Origin: Sipunculus nudus
Lineage: Eukaryota > Annelida > Sipuncula > Golfingiida > Sipunculidae
Length of the DNA stretch: 64,000 nucleotides
Direction of reading: 5' to 3'
NCBI GenBank assembly: GCA_026874595.1
Contig: CM049315.1
Coordinates: forward strand, 13,766,664 to 13,830,663
A program made the translations under genes and the position numbers. The notes beneath the pieces are model-generated. The model ran no database searches and was not told where the DNA came from. It saw nothing but the letters and a program-made list of their open reading frames with translations. Below, in pieces: positions 37,626 through 50,536 of this stretch. How positions within the stretch are numbered: the first letter of the stretch is position 1; the number at the start of each line of letters is the position of its first letter.

Positions 37626-40600
37626 TAATTACTTATAAAATATTAGAACATTATTTATAAACCTCTTCAATGAAAGTATAATATATCATATGTTATTTTG
37701 TATTTGTAAATGAACAAGAGTATTCTCTAATGTGTTCCAGAAAGTTTACACAATAACAGGGCGCCCAGAAGGCGATATAATATACATGTAGTACAAAGAT
37801 CCTTAATGCATCGCTTGTCACCGACATTTTCAAATTATCAATGTAATTTAACTTACAGATGCATAAAATCCTGCATGTGTCGTTTTTAACGACCAAAACA
37901 ATAAATTAACAAAATAGTCATAGAGTGATAATGGCTTCCTAGAGAAGGTTCCTATGACAAAACATTTGTTTCCATTGTGCACGGGCATTTTGTAAATTGT
38001 TTTTGGAACAAGCGAAGTGCGTGAAAGAAATAACAATTTTTCTCTGGTAGAACCTGAGACGTTGCCAAAGAACTGGTTCATTGTCCGACAAGGAGAATAG
38101 AGAGTCCATAGTCTTCTTTTAGCAGTTATAAAGAAATCGTTAGACATTGTCAGACGGTCACTTGTATACAATAACTTTGGGCCTTGGCTTTTTGCTTGAG
38201 TAAATATACTGTTAACAAATGGAGATAATGGACGGACATTTATTTGTTGCCCTAACAGCTATAGATGTAGAATTGATTTAAGCATGTCAACGTTTTACTC
38301 CATTTTACTGTAACAATGCAATGAAAAGCGGTCAAGGACCGGTTCTCAGGTTTGCTTTTCAGCTCAACAAATCTGGTCAAAACATGTAAGTTGTGTGTTG
38401 TGGTAATGTGATAATTTGGACGAAGTTTCCTCCGCTTTAGGGCACACGTAGTGTACGTTCAACTAGCCAACAAAATTATTATCAGTTTGTTTTGGTTCAT
38501 GCTCATATATTCAAAATTAATTCAAGATTATTATGAATTTTTGTTTATGCTCATATACTCAGTGTATCGGTATTATTATGTAACTGACTTGTATATCCCA
38601 GGATATAAGACAAATATGTAAGGCCGTATCGGTCTCCTCTAGCAACATTTTGCAAAATGGGCAGATGTATCTACAACTATATATATTGTTTTATTATTAG
38701 GAGGCCTCATCAAATACCGCCAATGTTATATAGAATTAGTGGATTTACTTACAAGTTTAATGTGTACACAGGCGGTAGTGTTAGGGATAAAGTGTTACGG
38801 ATCATAGGATTCTAACAACTGAATATTGTTTTAATAAACTCATAGTGACTTTTTATCTCTATTTAATCAATATTTTAATTTATATTTAAAATCTATTTTT
38901 TTTTAAATTAAAAGTAAAAGTGCTGCGAATCAAAAGAAGATAAACCACACTGACTGTAAAAGTTCCTTAGTTAATAAGAAAACCCGTACATTCGTTTTAA
39001 TATTAGAGATTAGGTTAGTGAATCGTTTAACTAATAGTCGCAATCTAAGGGTAGGACGAAGCCTGCTCATTGTGGATTCCAACCCCATGCACAGAAAACC
39101 TAAAATAATAATGAGACCGTGTAATCCTTATCATAAAATAAGTTTTATCTCCGTTAAACAGATAGCGTCACCACAAGGCCATGTACCTAACCTGTAAATA
39201 AAATCACAATATATCGATATTGCGAAATATGACTCGCATTTCATCCAGTTTTGTGAATGACATAGTTCTTGGATATGTTATTTAACTATAAATCTATATG
39301 AAAACATAATAGAAAGAAATTTAATCGTCCCTTGTATAAAGTTTACATACCGGATACGAGGTTTCTAAGAGAAGTCATGAGCTTGAATGTCTAAAGGTGT
39401 GTAAAGGTGAACCTCAAACATTGGAAATGGAAAACTTGAGCTGGGGTTAATTACATCGTTGGTGCAGGTATACGCTCTTCATCAACTTTCTAATTTGGAT
39501 ATGTGTTATGAGCACACGTCAAATTGCTATCCGTTTCTGTTATTTTCACAGTAAAAAATCCCATCCCAACATAGAAAATGTGTTATTACACATTAATCTC
39601 AGGACGCAGCACGTAATCCCGCCATTTAGAGGTGAGCAAATCTTATTGAAACAGATTAGGAATTAAACTGGTAGCGAGCTGATAAGAAATTATTTCATTG
39701 CTGCGACAAAGGAAGTGAAAGTGTTGGGGTAATGAGAATGGAATAAAGATCATACAATTACTACAGTTGCATTAGGTTTAGGTATCTGGTTATAGTCAGC
39801 TGTGTGCTAACGGGCCATGAATCCAGAACTGCTTGGATAAATTGAAAGGGGACATTTCCCTTTGCGGATCAACATTTTGTAGCGTCCATAAACTAGTCAA
39901 TAGGAGCGTGGTCCGTGAGTTATTGCAGGTCGTCCTGCGCGTGTCTGTGACGACTGGGAAGCCGAGAGGCTCGGGCTGGAAACGAGACCAGAGACTGTCG
40001 TTTGACAGCCTTCACTGATAGAATGGGCGACGCCTGGCGCACAGATATAAGTCTGAGCTCACAAACGTACAGTGGTGTTGTTAATGTTCGCTTTACAGAT
40101 TTATACAAGCAATAATTACATAACTATTCAAATGAAACACACAATCCCGCCCGACATAATGTAAAGATTATATGGATTCATGAATGCATGATTGTCGTAA
40201 GCGATCGTTAAACCGAAATAAATGAACAATTATTAATGATTAGATAAATCGTATTCGACTTCTTTTTCACGACCATCCTTTGTAATGTTGCTACTGCTGT
40301 CATGATCTGTGTAAAACTCATAATATTAAACAGTTTGTGATAAAGGGTAATGAAACAAACGGGCATCTTGTCACCTTAAGCGAAGATTTCTTCTCACATA
40401 TTTGTTGACCTGCGATATTCTTCTTTTGGTCGGTACACACATTATAACACAGTTAGTACAGTCTCAGGGTGTACTGGTACGACGTTCTATGCTATGTTGC
40501 TTGAATGTAACGGAAAAGCACTTACTGTTGAAGTTCTTTGACTGGTCTACTCCCTTAAACTATGGGGATTACCCAAATATATGTATATATATTCTGTCAT

Positions 40601-42451
40601 AGCTTAAAGCTAAGCTTATCAAGCTTAATGAAATTGACGACTTCCTCAGATGCTTATATCATTAGTAGCAATGATATGCAGATTTTGTTGATCAATATGT
40701 AAGTCCAGTGAAATATAAACTTACTGTGATTTCTTGTGATCAATAATTCCCAAATACCCATATGTTGTAAACTGCAGTGTCATGATAAGATGATGTGATG
40801 CAACGCAGTAAACTAAACAGTGTATGTGTATTTAATATGTTTTAGATTTCAACTACTTCATGCTCTGATTCTTTAACCCTTTTTCCGAAATGTTACTGAA
40901 GCAGGCAGATACGAACAAGAAATAGCATGACCACGCACACATTGGATCGAAAAGGAATAGACGGGACTACTTTAATACCAGCCACAAGGTATAGATGTCG
41001 CCACTGGACGAATGCAAATGACTGACGTTATAACATGTTAACACATGGAAAGTTTCATTTTGAAGAATATAAATGTACACACACAGCCTCACTTGCCCTT
41101 TTTTCCGGTGTACACTTGTTACTGAGAACCAAACATTCCTGATATTAACTACCTGTTGTGGGAATAATTTTTATCGTTTCCCCCCCTGACTTTAAGAAAA
41201 TAAGAGGTAAATGACTCTCAGGTATACATACATCACTAAAATGGTATTTCTTATTTTTCTATATAGACCGTAATGCTACATGGAGCCACCTTTTAGGTGT
41301 GTAGCGTTATTTTTGCACACGCTTTTAAAAATTGTGCGTCCATTGTGTGCAACACTGTTTCCTCAAACGACTACATCGAGGGAGGCCACAACATGTGTAT
41401 TTGTGGAAATCCAAGTGTAATCCTATATCGATTCTTGTCAAAACCATCCATGCACCCTTACAGTCGAAATTATTGTGGAACATAAATGAAATGTTTTAGA
41501 AAAGTATAATTATTTCTTACCTTGTTGAAGTTAAAGTTATGACTCAGATGAATTAGATCTGAATAGATATTAACAATTACATTAACTTGACGAGAAAAAA
41601 AGTTGGACAAGTGCTTGTTAAACGGGAGAAGTTGTCTATTAATTCTGCATATTTGTGCCATAGCTATTACATGTATTGGTTTGGAAAAGGTTATAGCATT
41701 GTTATTTCGGCGCACCTTTAATTGACGACATATTCAAGCGTGGGATATAAGATACATCATTGGTTTAACAATGATTATAAGGTGTTAATTTTAAATACAA
41801 AGAAAAGATCGCGGTTATCATAAAAGAGACTATAATATATGGAAGGGGATCATTTAAGGAGTATTTGTGCCAGTATCAATTGTGATACTTATGCGTGTGA
41901 TACATAGACATATAAACATATATATAGGTTTCTTTATTCCCAATGGTAGATGGCCATTTCATATACTGAAAACACGTTAAAGTCATCAACCTTTGTAGTT
42001 TTACCTGCTCACTCTTTCTTTGCCAACAAACTACTCATCAGAGAGCCTTCGACTACTCAATTTAATGAGTTTGGCAGGAACTATACTCATAGACTCATCA
42101 AGGCCTACACCGGGAGTGCCACTGTTACCAGTCTGTAACTTATCGTTTGCGCACTACTCTAAATCTGCCTAAGGGGGCTCTAGACATCTGGTGGCTGTGA
42201 AACATGTAGGCCTACAATAAACTGAAGTAAGTCTGTTTAGAATTTATCAGGTATTAATATTATTGTGCATCACAAGTGTGTAATATGTACACATTATTTA
42301 CTATATATACTGCGATATGTGTTACTTGTAAAGAGCATATATGACAGTATCAACTGTAGTCTATAGTATCATGGTCACATATTTAATCTTTGCAAGCTGA
42401 TGCATAAAAGAGTCTATGTGTGTGTGTGTGTGGGGGGGGGGTATGAGTTCA

Positions 42452-42497
<46 letters not shown>

Positions 42498-43217
42498 TAT
42501 GTGCCCATATACATGTACAGAGTTTCAGGATATCCACAGTTTTGTCATAAATTAATCTTTAAAATTGTGTTTCTTTATGGATTCAGCTATTTTGTGCCGG
42601 TTCATGTTGACTTACGATATGCTGCAAATTCATCAACATGATGCAAGGCTGCGTCCTGCTGAACAGAAGCGTTGACAGCAGATAGATGGTGTCAACTTTC
42701 TCAATGTGGGATTCTAATTCTGCATGTTCTGGTCTGCACAGATGTAGTATATGTTGATACCTTATTTAAAATAAATCTAAGTTTCCTGAGATCTAATTAT
42801 TTTCGTTATTTTTCATGATACTATTCATTTTTCAGAGAGCGTCCTCCTGAGGGTATTAAAGAGTATATTATAAAATCTAAATAGAAAGTAATCCTATTCC
42901 TGTGATTTTGGTTTAATAGTTATTTTTTTTCGCAATCCCTCACTTATAAAAGAGGAAAACAGGTAAACAGGCCTGAGTAAAACATAACCTTGCCTGTGGT
43001 AAAACAATTGTCCAATACCCAATACCACCCATTATAATAAAAATAAACTGCTATATATGAGCAGATGATAGCTCCTTGAAAGTGCTCAGTCTGAGTAAAA
43101 ATCCTGTTAAACTACTCATAAACTGCTCAATCTTAACTTATCTGTTATAAACTGCTCACATTGATGACTTTTCGAGTACGATACTAATCAATGGTTAATC
43201 CTTTTTTTTAACAAATA
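37626..43217. other. Non-coding AT-rich
   Basis: No gene recognised. A GC-richer unique patch at 39800-40040 carries overlapping 61-62 codon frames on both strands. The only clear repeat is the microsatellite cluster at 42.4 kb. Confidence 0.45.
42416..42497 (+). repeat. (TG)n, poly-G and (TA)n tracts
   Basis: GTGTGTGTGTGTG, a run of 10 G, a 16 bp spacer and about 22 TA units. Confidence 0.9.
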
Positions 43218-43611
43218 TTTTTTGGTTGAGGTAACCGCCTAGATTTTTATAAAGCTAACTTAACTGCGTTATGTACATCTACAGAATTCCAATTAGCCTT
43301 CGGATTACCTGGCAGGTCATGTCACACGTTTCCTCTCAATTTGTATCCTGGCGCCAACGAGGTCAGGTGACGACTGCACTTGCGGGCCCTGGGTGCGTAA
43401 TCGTCCCAATTGTTGGGTCGTACCCGAAAGGCGCACTCGTTTGTCAGTGAAACACAGCTGTTGGGAAAGACCTTCTCATTAAGCCTGCAGAGCGCTCACC
43501 CTTGATTGGGGCCGATCGTAAAAAATCTTACCGCCTCAGCTGAGATTCAAACTTATGCGCGATCTCCCGGCTTTGAGTCCTGCGCCATACCCCTGAGCCA
43601 CAGAAGCCGGT
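43218..43611 (-). mobile_element. tRNA-derived SINE, copy 2
   Basis: Read on the minus strand it begins ACCGGCTTCTGTGGCTCAGG. The A-box-like TGGCTCAGGGGTATGGC is at 43584-43600 and the B-box-like GTTTGAATCTC at 43542-43552, a normal Pol III promoter spacing. The roughly 300 bp body matches copy 1 at 2598-2996 (for example TGCGGGCCCTGGGTG and CCCGAAAGGCGCA in plus orientation). The tail end is AT-rich. Confidence 0.8.
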
Positions 43612-45779
43612 CTTCCATTTTTACTCTTCAAGAGCATATTCCTTTTTGAGTATAACTATTATTTAAATTTTGTTACAACTGAAAATGGCTGCGAGAAAAT
43701 TAAATTTATTCAATTTATATTTGTGGTAGATCGCGTTCAAGATTGTAACACATGTACGTCATAACGAGGAGGGGAGCAGGGACGTGGTCAGCGGATGACA
43801 TGTAAAACAGTATTCAAGTTGTGAACCACCCTTGCATGCTCTGTATCTGCTTAAGGGTTAGTCATTCTCTTTCTATGACATCTTTTTATCCTCATTTTTC
43901 TTGTTAAAATAATTTTGAATCGGATACGCCCCATCGATCCACATCACGGACAGAAGTCCTGCTTCTGGAGCAGGTCGTGCCGCCGTATCTCAGACTACAG
44001 GGTTGAGCCCAGTTCGATTGAGTCCTTGTTTTAAATCAGTATGTCTTTGATATGTCAATCAGTTAATCATATATATCTCTGAGGCGGAATCTATTTGTCC
44101 CTCATTTGCATCATATCAAGGAAATAAAGGGTGTCCCTTTCGCAATTTCTATAATCATTGTCAAGCTGTGTGCTTGGCCAGCAGTGTAAACAAGTATTCG
44201 GTCATCAATGTATACGAGTCCCTATTCACGGATATATTTTTATAAATTTTAAATTGGTTTCCCTGTCACCGCGTGTCAATTTTGACCTCCCGCATAAAAA
44301 ATTTATTTTGTGTTTTTTTTTATTTTTTTAGTAATTTACTGTGTGCTTCAGCGTCTAGAACACGTCATACAAGAATATCAAATGTCGCTAATGCTGTTAA
44401 CTATTTTCCAAAACAATTTTGTTGTATTAATGTTTTCTAATCATACATCATGTGAATTTTTACGGAAATCCTATGATAAAAAGGGAAAATAGAATTCGGC
44501 CGCCCTACTTATTTCTAAAAAATGCCTAACAAAACCAAATTATCTTTCCCTTTTGAGTTAGAAGCCACAGAGTAAGAACACGTTGAGGCTTTGTCCTTTC
44601 ATAACATATATTAATTGATTGCTATTAACATAAATATTACCTTTGTAAAATTGCCTTGAACCAATATTAAAGCCTCCGCCATGGAAAACTATGGGACTGG
44701 CATATTTTTCTGTGAGCAGCATTACTAAAAATCTATATATATGTAAGGGTTTTGATAACATTTTGTGGAGCGTTAAGTTAACATCTATAAGAAACAATCC
44801 ATTAAATCCTCTTATGTAGATAACTTTAATATGTTTATGTTTGAAGGCTTCTTTGCCTTTGACAACAACGGCAATTTGTTGGTTCCATTGCCATTTATAT
44901 ATCTCTTGGCTTGGATTGGTATTTATATTCCCTATACGATTCAGGGCGGCACATCAACGTTAGACCTTGCATGCAGGATCCTGATAATATCCGGTGCTCC
45001 AGAATGTTAGCGGAGGGGATTGGGTCTCTTAGTGCTTTCTAAATCTCGTCATAATAAAAATTAAAAATCAGGGCTCTATTTAGTTAAATTTTTATTTCTA
45101 GGTATATATGACACTGATGTTTAAATGTTACTTCTTATCCTCCTATCACACCAAGAAACTGACATCATAGCAAACCCTTCAACTGCTTTTTATATTTTCT
45201 TGCGGAGTTTGATAGTCAGATTGATAGACAAATTAAGCATGATGTCATAGCATATACATACATCTACAGATAGGGTAATTATTGTTTGAGGGACACTTGA
45301 AGAAAAAGTGGTCTCTCCTTGAGATAATACCAGAACGCCGCCTCATGATTATTACTAAGACACTTTTACGTATAATCCCAGCATGTGTTTCACTTATTCC
45401 CGAGATCATGTGCTGCTACCTGGGATAGAAGGTCTAAAAATAATCGTGGGTGTTACTTATATGAAATTTGTAAGCTTTATATATTTTTTATCCTGTCCTG
45501 TGACGGAAAATGCGTTAAACAGTTTTCTTGGCCGTGTAAACGAAATTTGACTGATAAAGTCAGTACCTTCAATTTGGCCCAACTTTAAGCATGGCACATT
45601 TTTTTCCTGTAAGTACTGTGAAATTAATTTTTCCACAGCATGTACACATAAGGATTATTTCTAGAAAAATCTGAAATTTGAAAGTAAAAGCTCTAAAATT
45701 AGGCTAGTTATTGAATTTTTTGGAGGCTCGTATTGTATTTGCTATGTTGTCAAGCGTGTTTTCTATGTTATCATTGGAG
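43612..45779. other. Non-coding AT-rich
   Basis: No gene or clear repeat recognised between the SINE and the TGACCT-family block. Confidence 0.45.
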
Positions 45780-46104
45780 GTCATTTAGTGCAGGTCTCTC
45801 TGCTTATCTTATTAGTAATGCAACAATACAGTCCTGAAACCTTATGTGTTATAAGGGCCCCACTTGAGTAAACGAATGCCCAATGGTAATCACCCTGTCT
45901 CTCTGTCTGTCCTTCTGTTTGTCTATCTGTATGTCCGTCATATTTGTTTCCTGATGGTAATTCCAGTTTGGTTTGATATATGGATTTCAAACTTGAGTTA
46001 CAATGGCCCATATTTAACGTAAGAAACCTATCGATTTTAGGGTGATAAGATCAAAAGTCAACGTCACCCAACCCACTTATTTAGAAAGATGGTGGATGTA
46101 TTTT

Positions 46105-46626
46105 GGAGATTTCAACATACATGCAGATGATCCCCATCATATTAATGCCACTGCCTTTCTTAGTTTATTGGACTCTTTTGGACTGAAACAACATGTCTCT
46201 GATGCCACACGCCGCAGTGAACATACATTAGACCTCGTGCTCACCAGGGGCGATGATACCTTTGTGCATGTTTTATCATCACAGGATCATTGCGTCCCGG
46301 ACCGTTTTCCTGTTTTTTGTCAGGTTTCTCTCTCCATGAACTCTCGTTCCGTACAAGAAGTGACGTACAGGAAGGTGAATGCCATTAATGTAGATGCATT
46401 TAAACATGACGTTTGTGAGTCAGTACTGTCATCCATACCTGGGACTATTTCCGTTGACTCCAGTGTCATTTTATATGATAGCGTCTTAAGTGGCATCCTG
46501 GATAAACATGCCCCAACGAAGACGCGTAGAATTCCAGCCCGGGGACAGCCTCAGCGGTACATCGGGGACATACGGGAAGCATATCAGTCTAGGAGACAGG
46601 CTGAAAGGCACTGGCGTCGGTATTAA
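46105..46626 (+). pseudogene. LINE endonuclease fragment
   Basis: Open frame of about 173 codons, starting inside the AP-like endonuclease at the GDFN motif (metal-binding Asp and Asn) and covering its C-terminal half plus the linker to the reverse transcriptase. The apparent Met further left (46042) belongs to the host repeat, so the longer open frame is a chimera of two repeats. It stops soon after the internal deletion. Confidence 0.8.
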
Positions 46627-47819
46627 TGGCACAACTCTACAATGGTTCATTTCGTATCTCACAAATCATCAACAGTTTGTATCTATTGGAAATGAGCGGT
46701 CAAAATCGAGGGCCCTGCAGTGGGGGTACCTCAAGGCTCGGTCCTTGGACCAATTCTTTTTACAATAAATACAGCATCTCTTGGAAACCTTCATCGCATG
46801 CATGGAATGAGCTAAGATTTTTATGCAGATGACATTAAGCTCTATGTCACCTTCAAACCCGAGGACCTTAACAGGAAAATTCAAGAAGTTGAGAAGTGCA
46901 TTTTCTCAGTTCGCTAATGGATGAACTTCAAGAGTTTAAAAATAAATGATAAAAAAAAACAGAGGTCCTGTTAATATTTTCTAAGCATATCTCGAAGAGG
47001 CTCAGCTGTCCTGTTATACATATCCGAGGCCATGACTTTTCAGCAAGTTCTGTAGTCAGGAGCATTGATGTGATTATGGACTCAAATGCTGGTATGGAGG
47101 TCAATTTCAGTAGTGTATGTCATATGGCGTATTTTTATATTTATAACATCGGCAGGATAAGAAGGTATCTCAGCCAAGAGGCTGCAGAGAAGTTGGTTCA
47201 TGCCTTCATCACTTCTCAACTGGACTACTGTAATGCACTCCTTTGTTGGCTCCTTTATGTTCTGATACATAAAATTGCAACGGATTAAGAATATGGCGGC
47301 GCGCATTGTAACTTAAAGGCGTAAAGCTTATCACATCACACCTGTGCTCCATGCTCTTAAAGTTCTGGTCCTTGTATTTAAGCCAAAAAACCAATAGGCT
47401 CCATGCTATCTACAGGAGCTCATTCAGCCGTATCATCTGAGTCGTGAGCTTCGCTCCTCCTGTCATGGTCTCTTAGCTGTTCCATTCACAACGTCATCGA
47501 CTGTATGCATGGGAGCTTTCGGTGTTGCTGGTCCTTAACTTTGGAATGAATTACCGCAGAACACAATCCAGTCTGTCTGCTTTTAAGTCTCATCTTAAAA
47601 CCCATTCGTTCAAACAGTTTTACGGATATTGTAGTCAATGAACTTCAGTGATATGAATTCTTGGAACGTTTTTATTGTTTTAAAACTTATTTTTGTAATG
47701 TTTTTATTCATTCATTTTATCCATTGCTAATTCAACAAATATATTTCCATTTGTCACTTTTTAGTCATGTACAGCGATTAGGGCACCACGCCTGATGGAT
47801 TTTACGCTATATGAAATAA

Positions 47820-47850
<31 letters not shown>
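46105..47850 (+). mobile_element. Truncated, decayed LINE (CR1/L2-like) nested in the TGACCT repeat
   Basis: Begins within the endonuclease at GDFNIHADD and reads through LDLVLTRGDD and a degraded catalytic end (DRFPVFCQV in place of the usual SDHFP) to about 46620. There it jumps to the reverse transcriptase middle (GINGTTLQWFISYL), so fingers and early palm motifs are missing. It goes on through a frameshifted YADDIKLYV (about 46818-46844) and C-terminal LDYCNALLCW. The 3' end is ATGAAATAAATTATTATT with about ten ATT units, a tail type known from L2/CR1-like elements. There are several frameshifts and stops; it is not functional. Confidence 0.85.
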
Positions 47851-47854
<4 letters not shown>

Positions 47855-48494
47855 GCCAATATTTTCATTCCAAACCTTCCATCTTGCACATGTAACTGAC
47901 CTGCCAATAAGGGAAGAACCTGATTGATATGTGGGTCACAAGGTCAAAGGTCAAGATCACAGGAGCCATCAGTTAGGACATTTGTTTCCGGATGAGAACT
48001 CAGTTTGGATCAACATATTGGGTTCAAACTTAATTCATCAGTGGCTTAACCAATAAAGTAAGAAACTTTTATATTTTATATTTTGGGGGTCATGAGGTCA
48101 AAGTTCAAGGTCACATGGGTCATCTGTCCACATATATGTTTCCAGATGATAACTCCAGGTTGGATTGAAATGTTGGTTTCAAACTTAACTTATATATGGC
48201 CCACCACTAATGTAAGAGGCCTTTTGATTAAAGGTCATGAGGTCAAAGAACAAGGCACTGTTCCCACTTATTTAAAAGGATTATGAATGCTTTTTAAGCC
48301 AAACTTTTCATCCCAAACTTTCCATCTTCCAGATTTTGCTCCCCTGCCAATAGTGGAAGAAACTTCTAAATGTTGGGGTCACAAGCGCAAAGTTCAAGGT
48401 TTATTTATTTAAAAAAATATTCTCATAATCATTTTAAGCTCAGCGCCGTGACCCACAGGTCCCTTGTTCCTAAAACTTTCTCAGTGGTGAAATA

Positions 48495-49830
48495 CATTTG
48501 TGTATTTTTAGCTCAGCTAACTGTAAGTCATCTGAGGTATATGTATGGCGCTTTGTCCGTCGTCCATCCGGCCGTCCGGGCGTCTGGCCATCCACTCGTC
48601 TGTTGGCAGGGCACAAATCGTATCCGCTGAACCTTGAAGCCTGTAACTAAAAACCTATGAAGGTCCATAACAAATCCTTTTGAATACCTGAAATTAGGTC
48701 ACTGCGATCTCTATCTTCCGAACTATGGAGCTTGTAAATACCCCCGGAATAATAAAAAATTGATACAAAACCTCCAATATCTTGATAATTAATGCATGGA
48801 TTGTCATGAATTTTGCCTTGAATATTGACCATGACTAGTTTTATCAGTTCCCGAAAGGTGGTGGCGTCACCTGTATTTTTTCTTTATTTTACGAATATTT
48901 TCCATTTTTTTTTACTATAAAATGACAGCAATCATGTCAGATTCTCAGCTGTGATTCCATGTAGTGTCCAAAAACCTGGTGTATTTATCGATCACAAGTG
49001 GATGCCCTATAGTAATCACCATGTCTGTCTGTCTGTCTGTCTGTCTGTCCATCCGTTTATCCACACAAATTTGTTTCCAGATTATAACTCCAGGTTTGAT
49101 TGACATATGGATTTCAAACACGACTTACAAATGGCCCACCACTAAATAAAGAACCCGTATGATTTCTGGGTCATGAGGTCGAAGGTCAAGGACACAAGAC
49201 TCACTTATTTAAAAAGATTATTGCTGCATTTTAAGATAAGCTTTTTATCCCAAACTTTCCAACTTGCACATTCAGCTGACTTGCCATTAAGGGGAGAGCA
49301 TAAATGAATTTGGGGTCACAAGGTCAAGGTCACAGGGGCAATCTCTTCACAAATTAGTTTCCAGATGATAACTCCAGTTTAGTTAGACATATTGGTTTCA
49401 AACTTAATTTATATATAACTCACAGCTAAGAATAAGAACCCTGTCGATATTTGTGTCCAAAGGTCAAGGATCCATTTCTTTCAAAGGAATGTGTATGCAT
49501 TTTAAGCCAAACTTTTCATCACAAACCATCCATCTTCAAGATATTACTCACCTGCCGAAAGGGGAAGATTCTTTTCGATTTGGGGTCATAGGGTCAAAGG
49601 TCAAGGTCAAAGGACCAATTCATTCACACATTAGTTTTTGGATGGTAATTCTGCTTTGGCAAGACAGATTGGTTTCACACCTGATCTATTAATTACCACC
49701 TACTTAAGTAAGAAACATTTCAGGGTCCAGAGGTCAAAGGTAAAGGTCATTCTAAAAAAAATCTTCAAAATATCCTTATAGGCAAATACAGCTGAGCGTT
49801 GAGACCCCTGGGTCCCTAGTTTTTTATTTA
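48495..49830 (+). repeat. TGACCT-family repeat block B
   Basis: Head at 48505 (TTTTTAGCTCAGCTAACTG, then GTCCGTCGTCCATCC and GGCAGGGCACAAATCG), an AT-rich middle, a (TCTG)n run at about 49023-49048, then repeated units with GTTTCCAGAT-ATAACTCCAG and AAGGTCAAGGTCA words. A near-DR1 (GGGTCAAAGGTCA) sits at 49591-49603. The 49.0-49.8 kb part is a second copy of the units at 45.88-48.4 kb. Confidence 0.75.
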
Positions 49831-50372
49831 AGTCATTCATTTTTTTACAAAATAAATAAATAAGATATCCCCTGTTGTCATCAGGGTACCTTTGAGGTGA
49901 TAAGATTAATTGTTTGAAATCAAGCTGGAGTCCGACTTAAAGTTATCTTATAAATGTTCACTTTTTTTTTAAAACTGCCATTTGTGTGGGAATACTGTTT
50001 ACCCATATATAGCTTTCGGCTACCTTGAACAGGTGACCTTAGTTACGAAATCCAAACAGTCGGCAGAACCCTAAGTCACAAAATTTTCAAAAGTAAAGCA
50101 GAACTCTGAGTTGCCAGGATCCCGGCTCAATATTTTATGTACCGCGGTCTTTACATAGTGAAACTTACCTCTTTGCTTGTGGGATAGTATTGAATTTACT
50201 CTTCCCGATTAAACACCGTTCGGGGGCAAAATTTACAACCCCAGTTTGAAATAAGCACACCGCGGCTGGCATTGTATGAAACTGGCCTCTAAAATTGATA
50301 CAAGGGGATTCTTGGATCATTTATCGCCCTCTTTCGTCCGCTCGGACTTGTTTGATTAAGGGTCATAATTCG
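49831..50372. other. Upstream flank of the receptor gene
   Basis: Unique sequence, becoming GC-richer from about 50.1 kb (ACCGCGGTC, CACCGCGGCTGG). It probably holds proximal regulatory sequence, but no single site besides the ETS motif is convincing. Confidence 0.35.
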
Positions 50373-50436
50373 CCGGAAGTGTCGTCAAGCGGCTCTTGCC
50401 CGCACGACAGTTCGTGATTTACAACATGGCGGCAGC
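50373..50436 (+). promoter_or_regulatory. TATA-less, CpG-rich core promoter with ETS and YY1 motifs
   Basis: The sequence shows CCGGAAGTG (ETS/GABP type) at 50373-50381 and ACAACATGGCGGCAGC (YY1 type, AANATGGCGGC core) at 50421-50436, in a locally CpG-rich patch between AT-rich flanks. No TATA box is evident. In animals ETS and YY1 motifs in this order commonly flank the transcription start of TATA-less promoters. I infer that transcription of the receptor gene starts near here; the exact start is unknown. Confidence 0.55.
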
Positions 50437-50536
50437 TGAGCCTGAGTGGCGGGTTCCCGCGGTTACAGCGTGGACAGTAACTGGATGTAGCCAGCCAGGC
50501 TGCTTAGATGTACGACTATCGGCAACTCTGAAACAG
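50382..50536 (+). other. Exon 1 of the receptor gene, probably 5' UTR (start approximate)
   Basis: The 3' end is set by a strong donor, CAG|gtaagt, at 50537. An ATG at 50426 in a strong context (A at -3, G at +4) opens a 37-codon frame up to the donor. Spliced directly to exon 2 this frame reads 19 more codons to a TAA at 53908-53910, so it cannot encode the receptor. The frame that would feed the receptor Met has a TAG inside exon 1 and no later ATG. Exon 1 is therefore best read as untranslated leader with a 56-codon upstream ORF. Alternatively it is the first coding exon of another transcript. The 5' boundary is a guess from the promoter motifs. Confidence 0.5.
50426..50536 (+). other. Upstream ORF, first part (continues in exon 2)
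   Basis: Begins MAAAEPEWRVPAV and has no signal peptide or recognisable domain. It overlaps the receptor start codon in another frame after splicing, which by general knowledge of uORFs would lower receptor translation. If the ATG only marks the YY1 site and transcription starts downstream of it, the uORF is not present in the mRNA. Confidence 0.4.

Larger units (their letters stand above)
45780..48470 (+). repeat. TGACCT-family repeat block interrupted by a LINE insertion
   Basis: The left part (about 45880-46104) has CAATGGTAATCACC, a CTGTCTGTCC run, and GGTTTGATATATGGATTTC. The right part (47851-48470) resumes with TTAAGCCAATATTTTCATTCC and continues through a perfect DR1 (47941-47953). 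The uninterrupted copy near 48270-48320 shows the two flanks are continuous, so the LINE at 46105-47850 was inserted later. Confidence 0.75.

Noticed and set aside
46042-46626. 194-codon frame as a host gene
   Set aside because: The first 21 codons come from the TGACCT repeat and the rest from a truncated LINE endonuclease.
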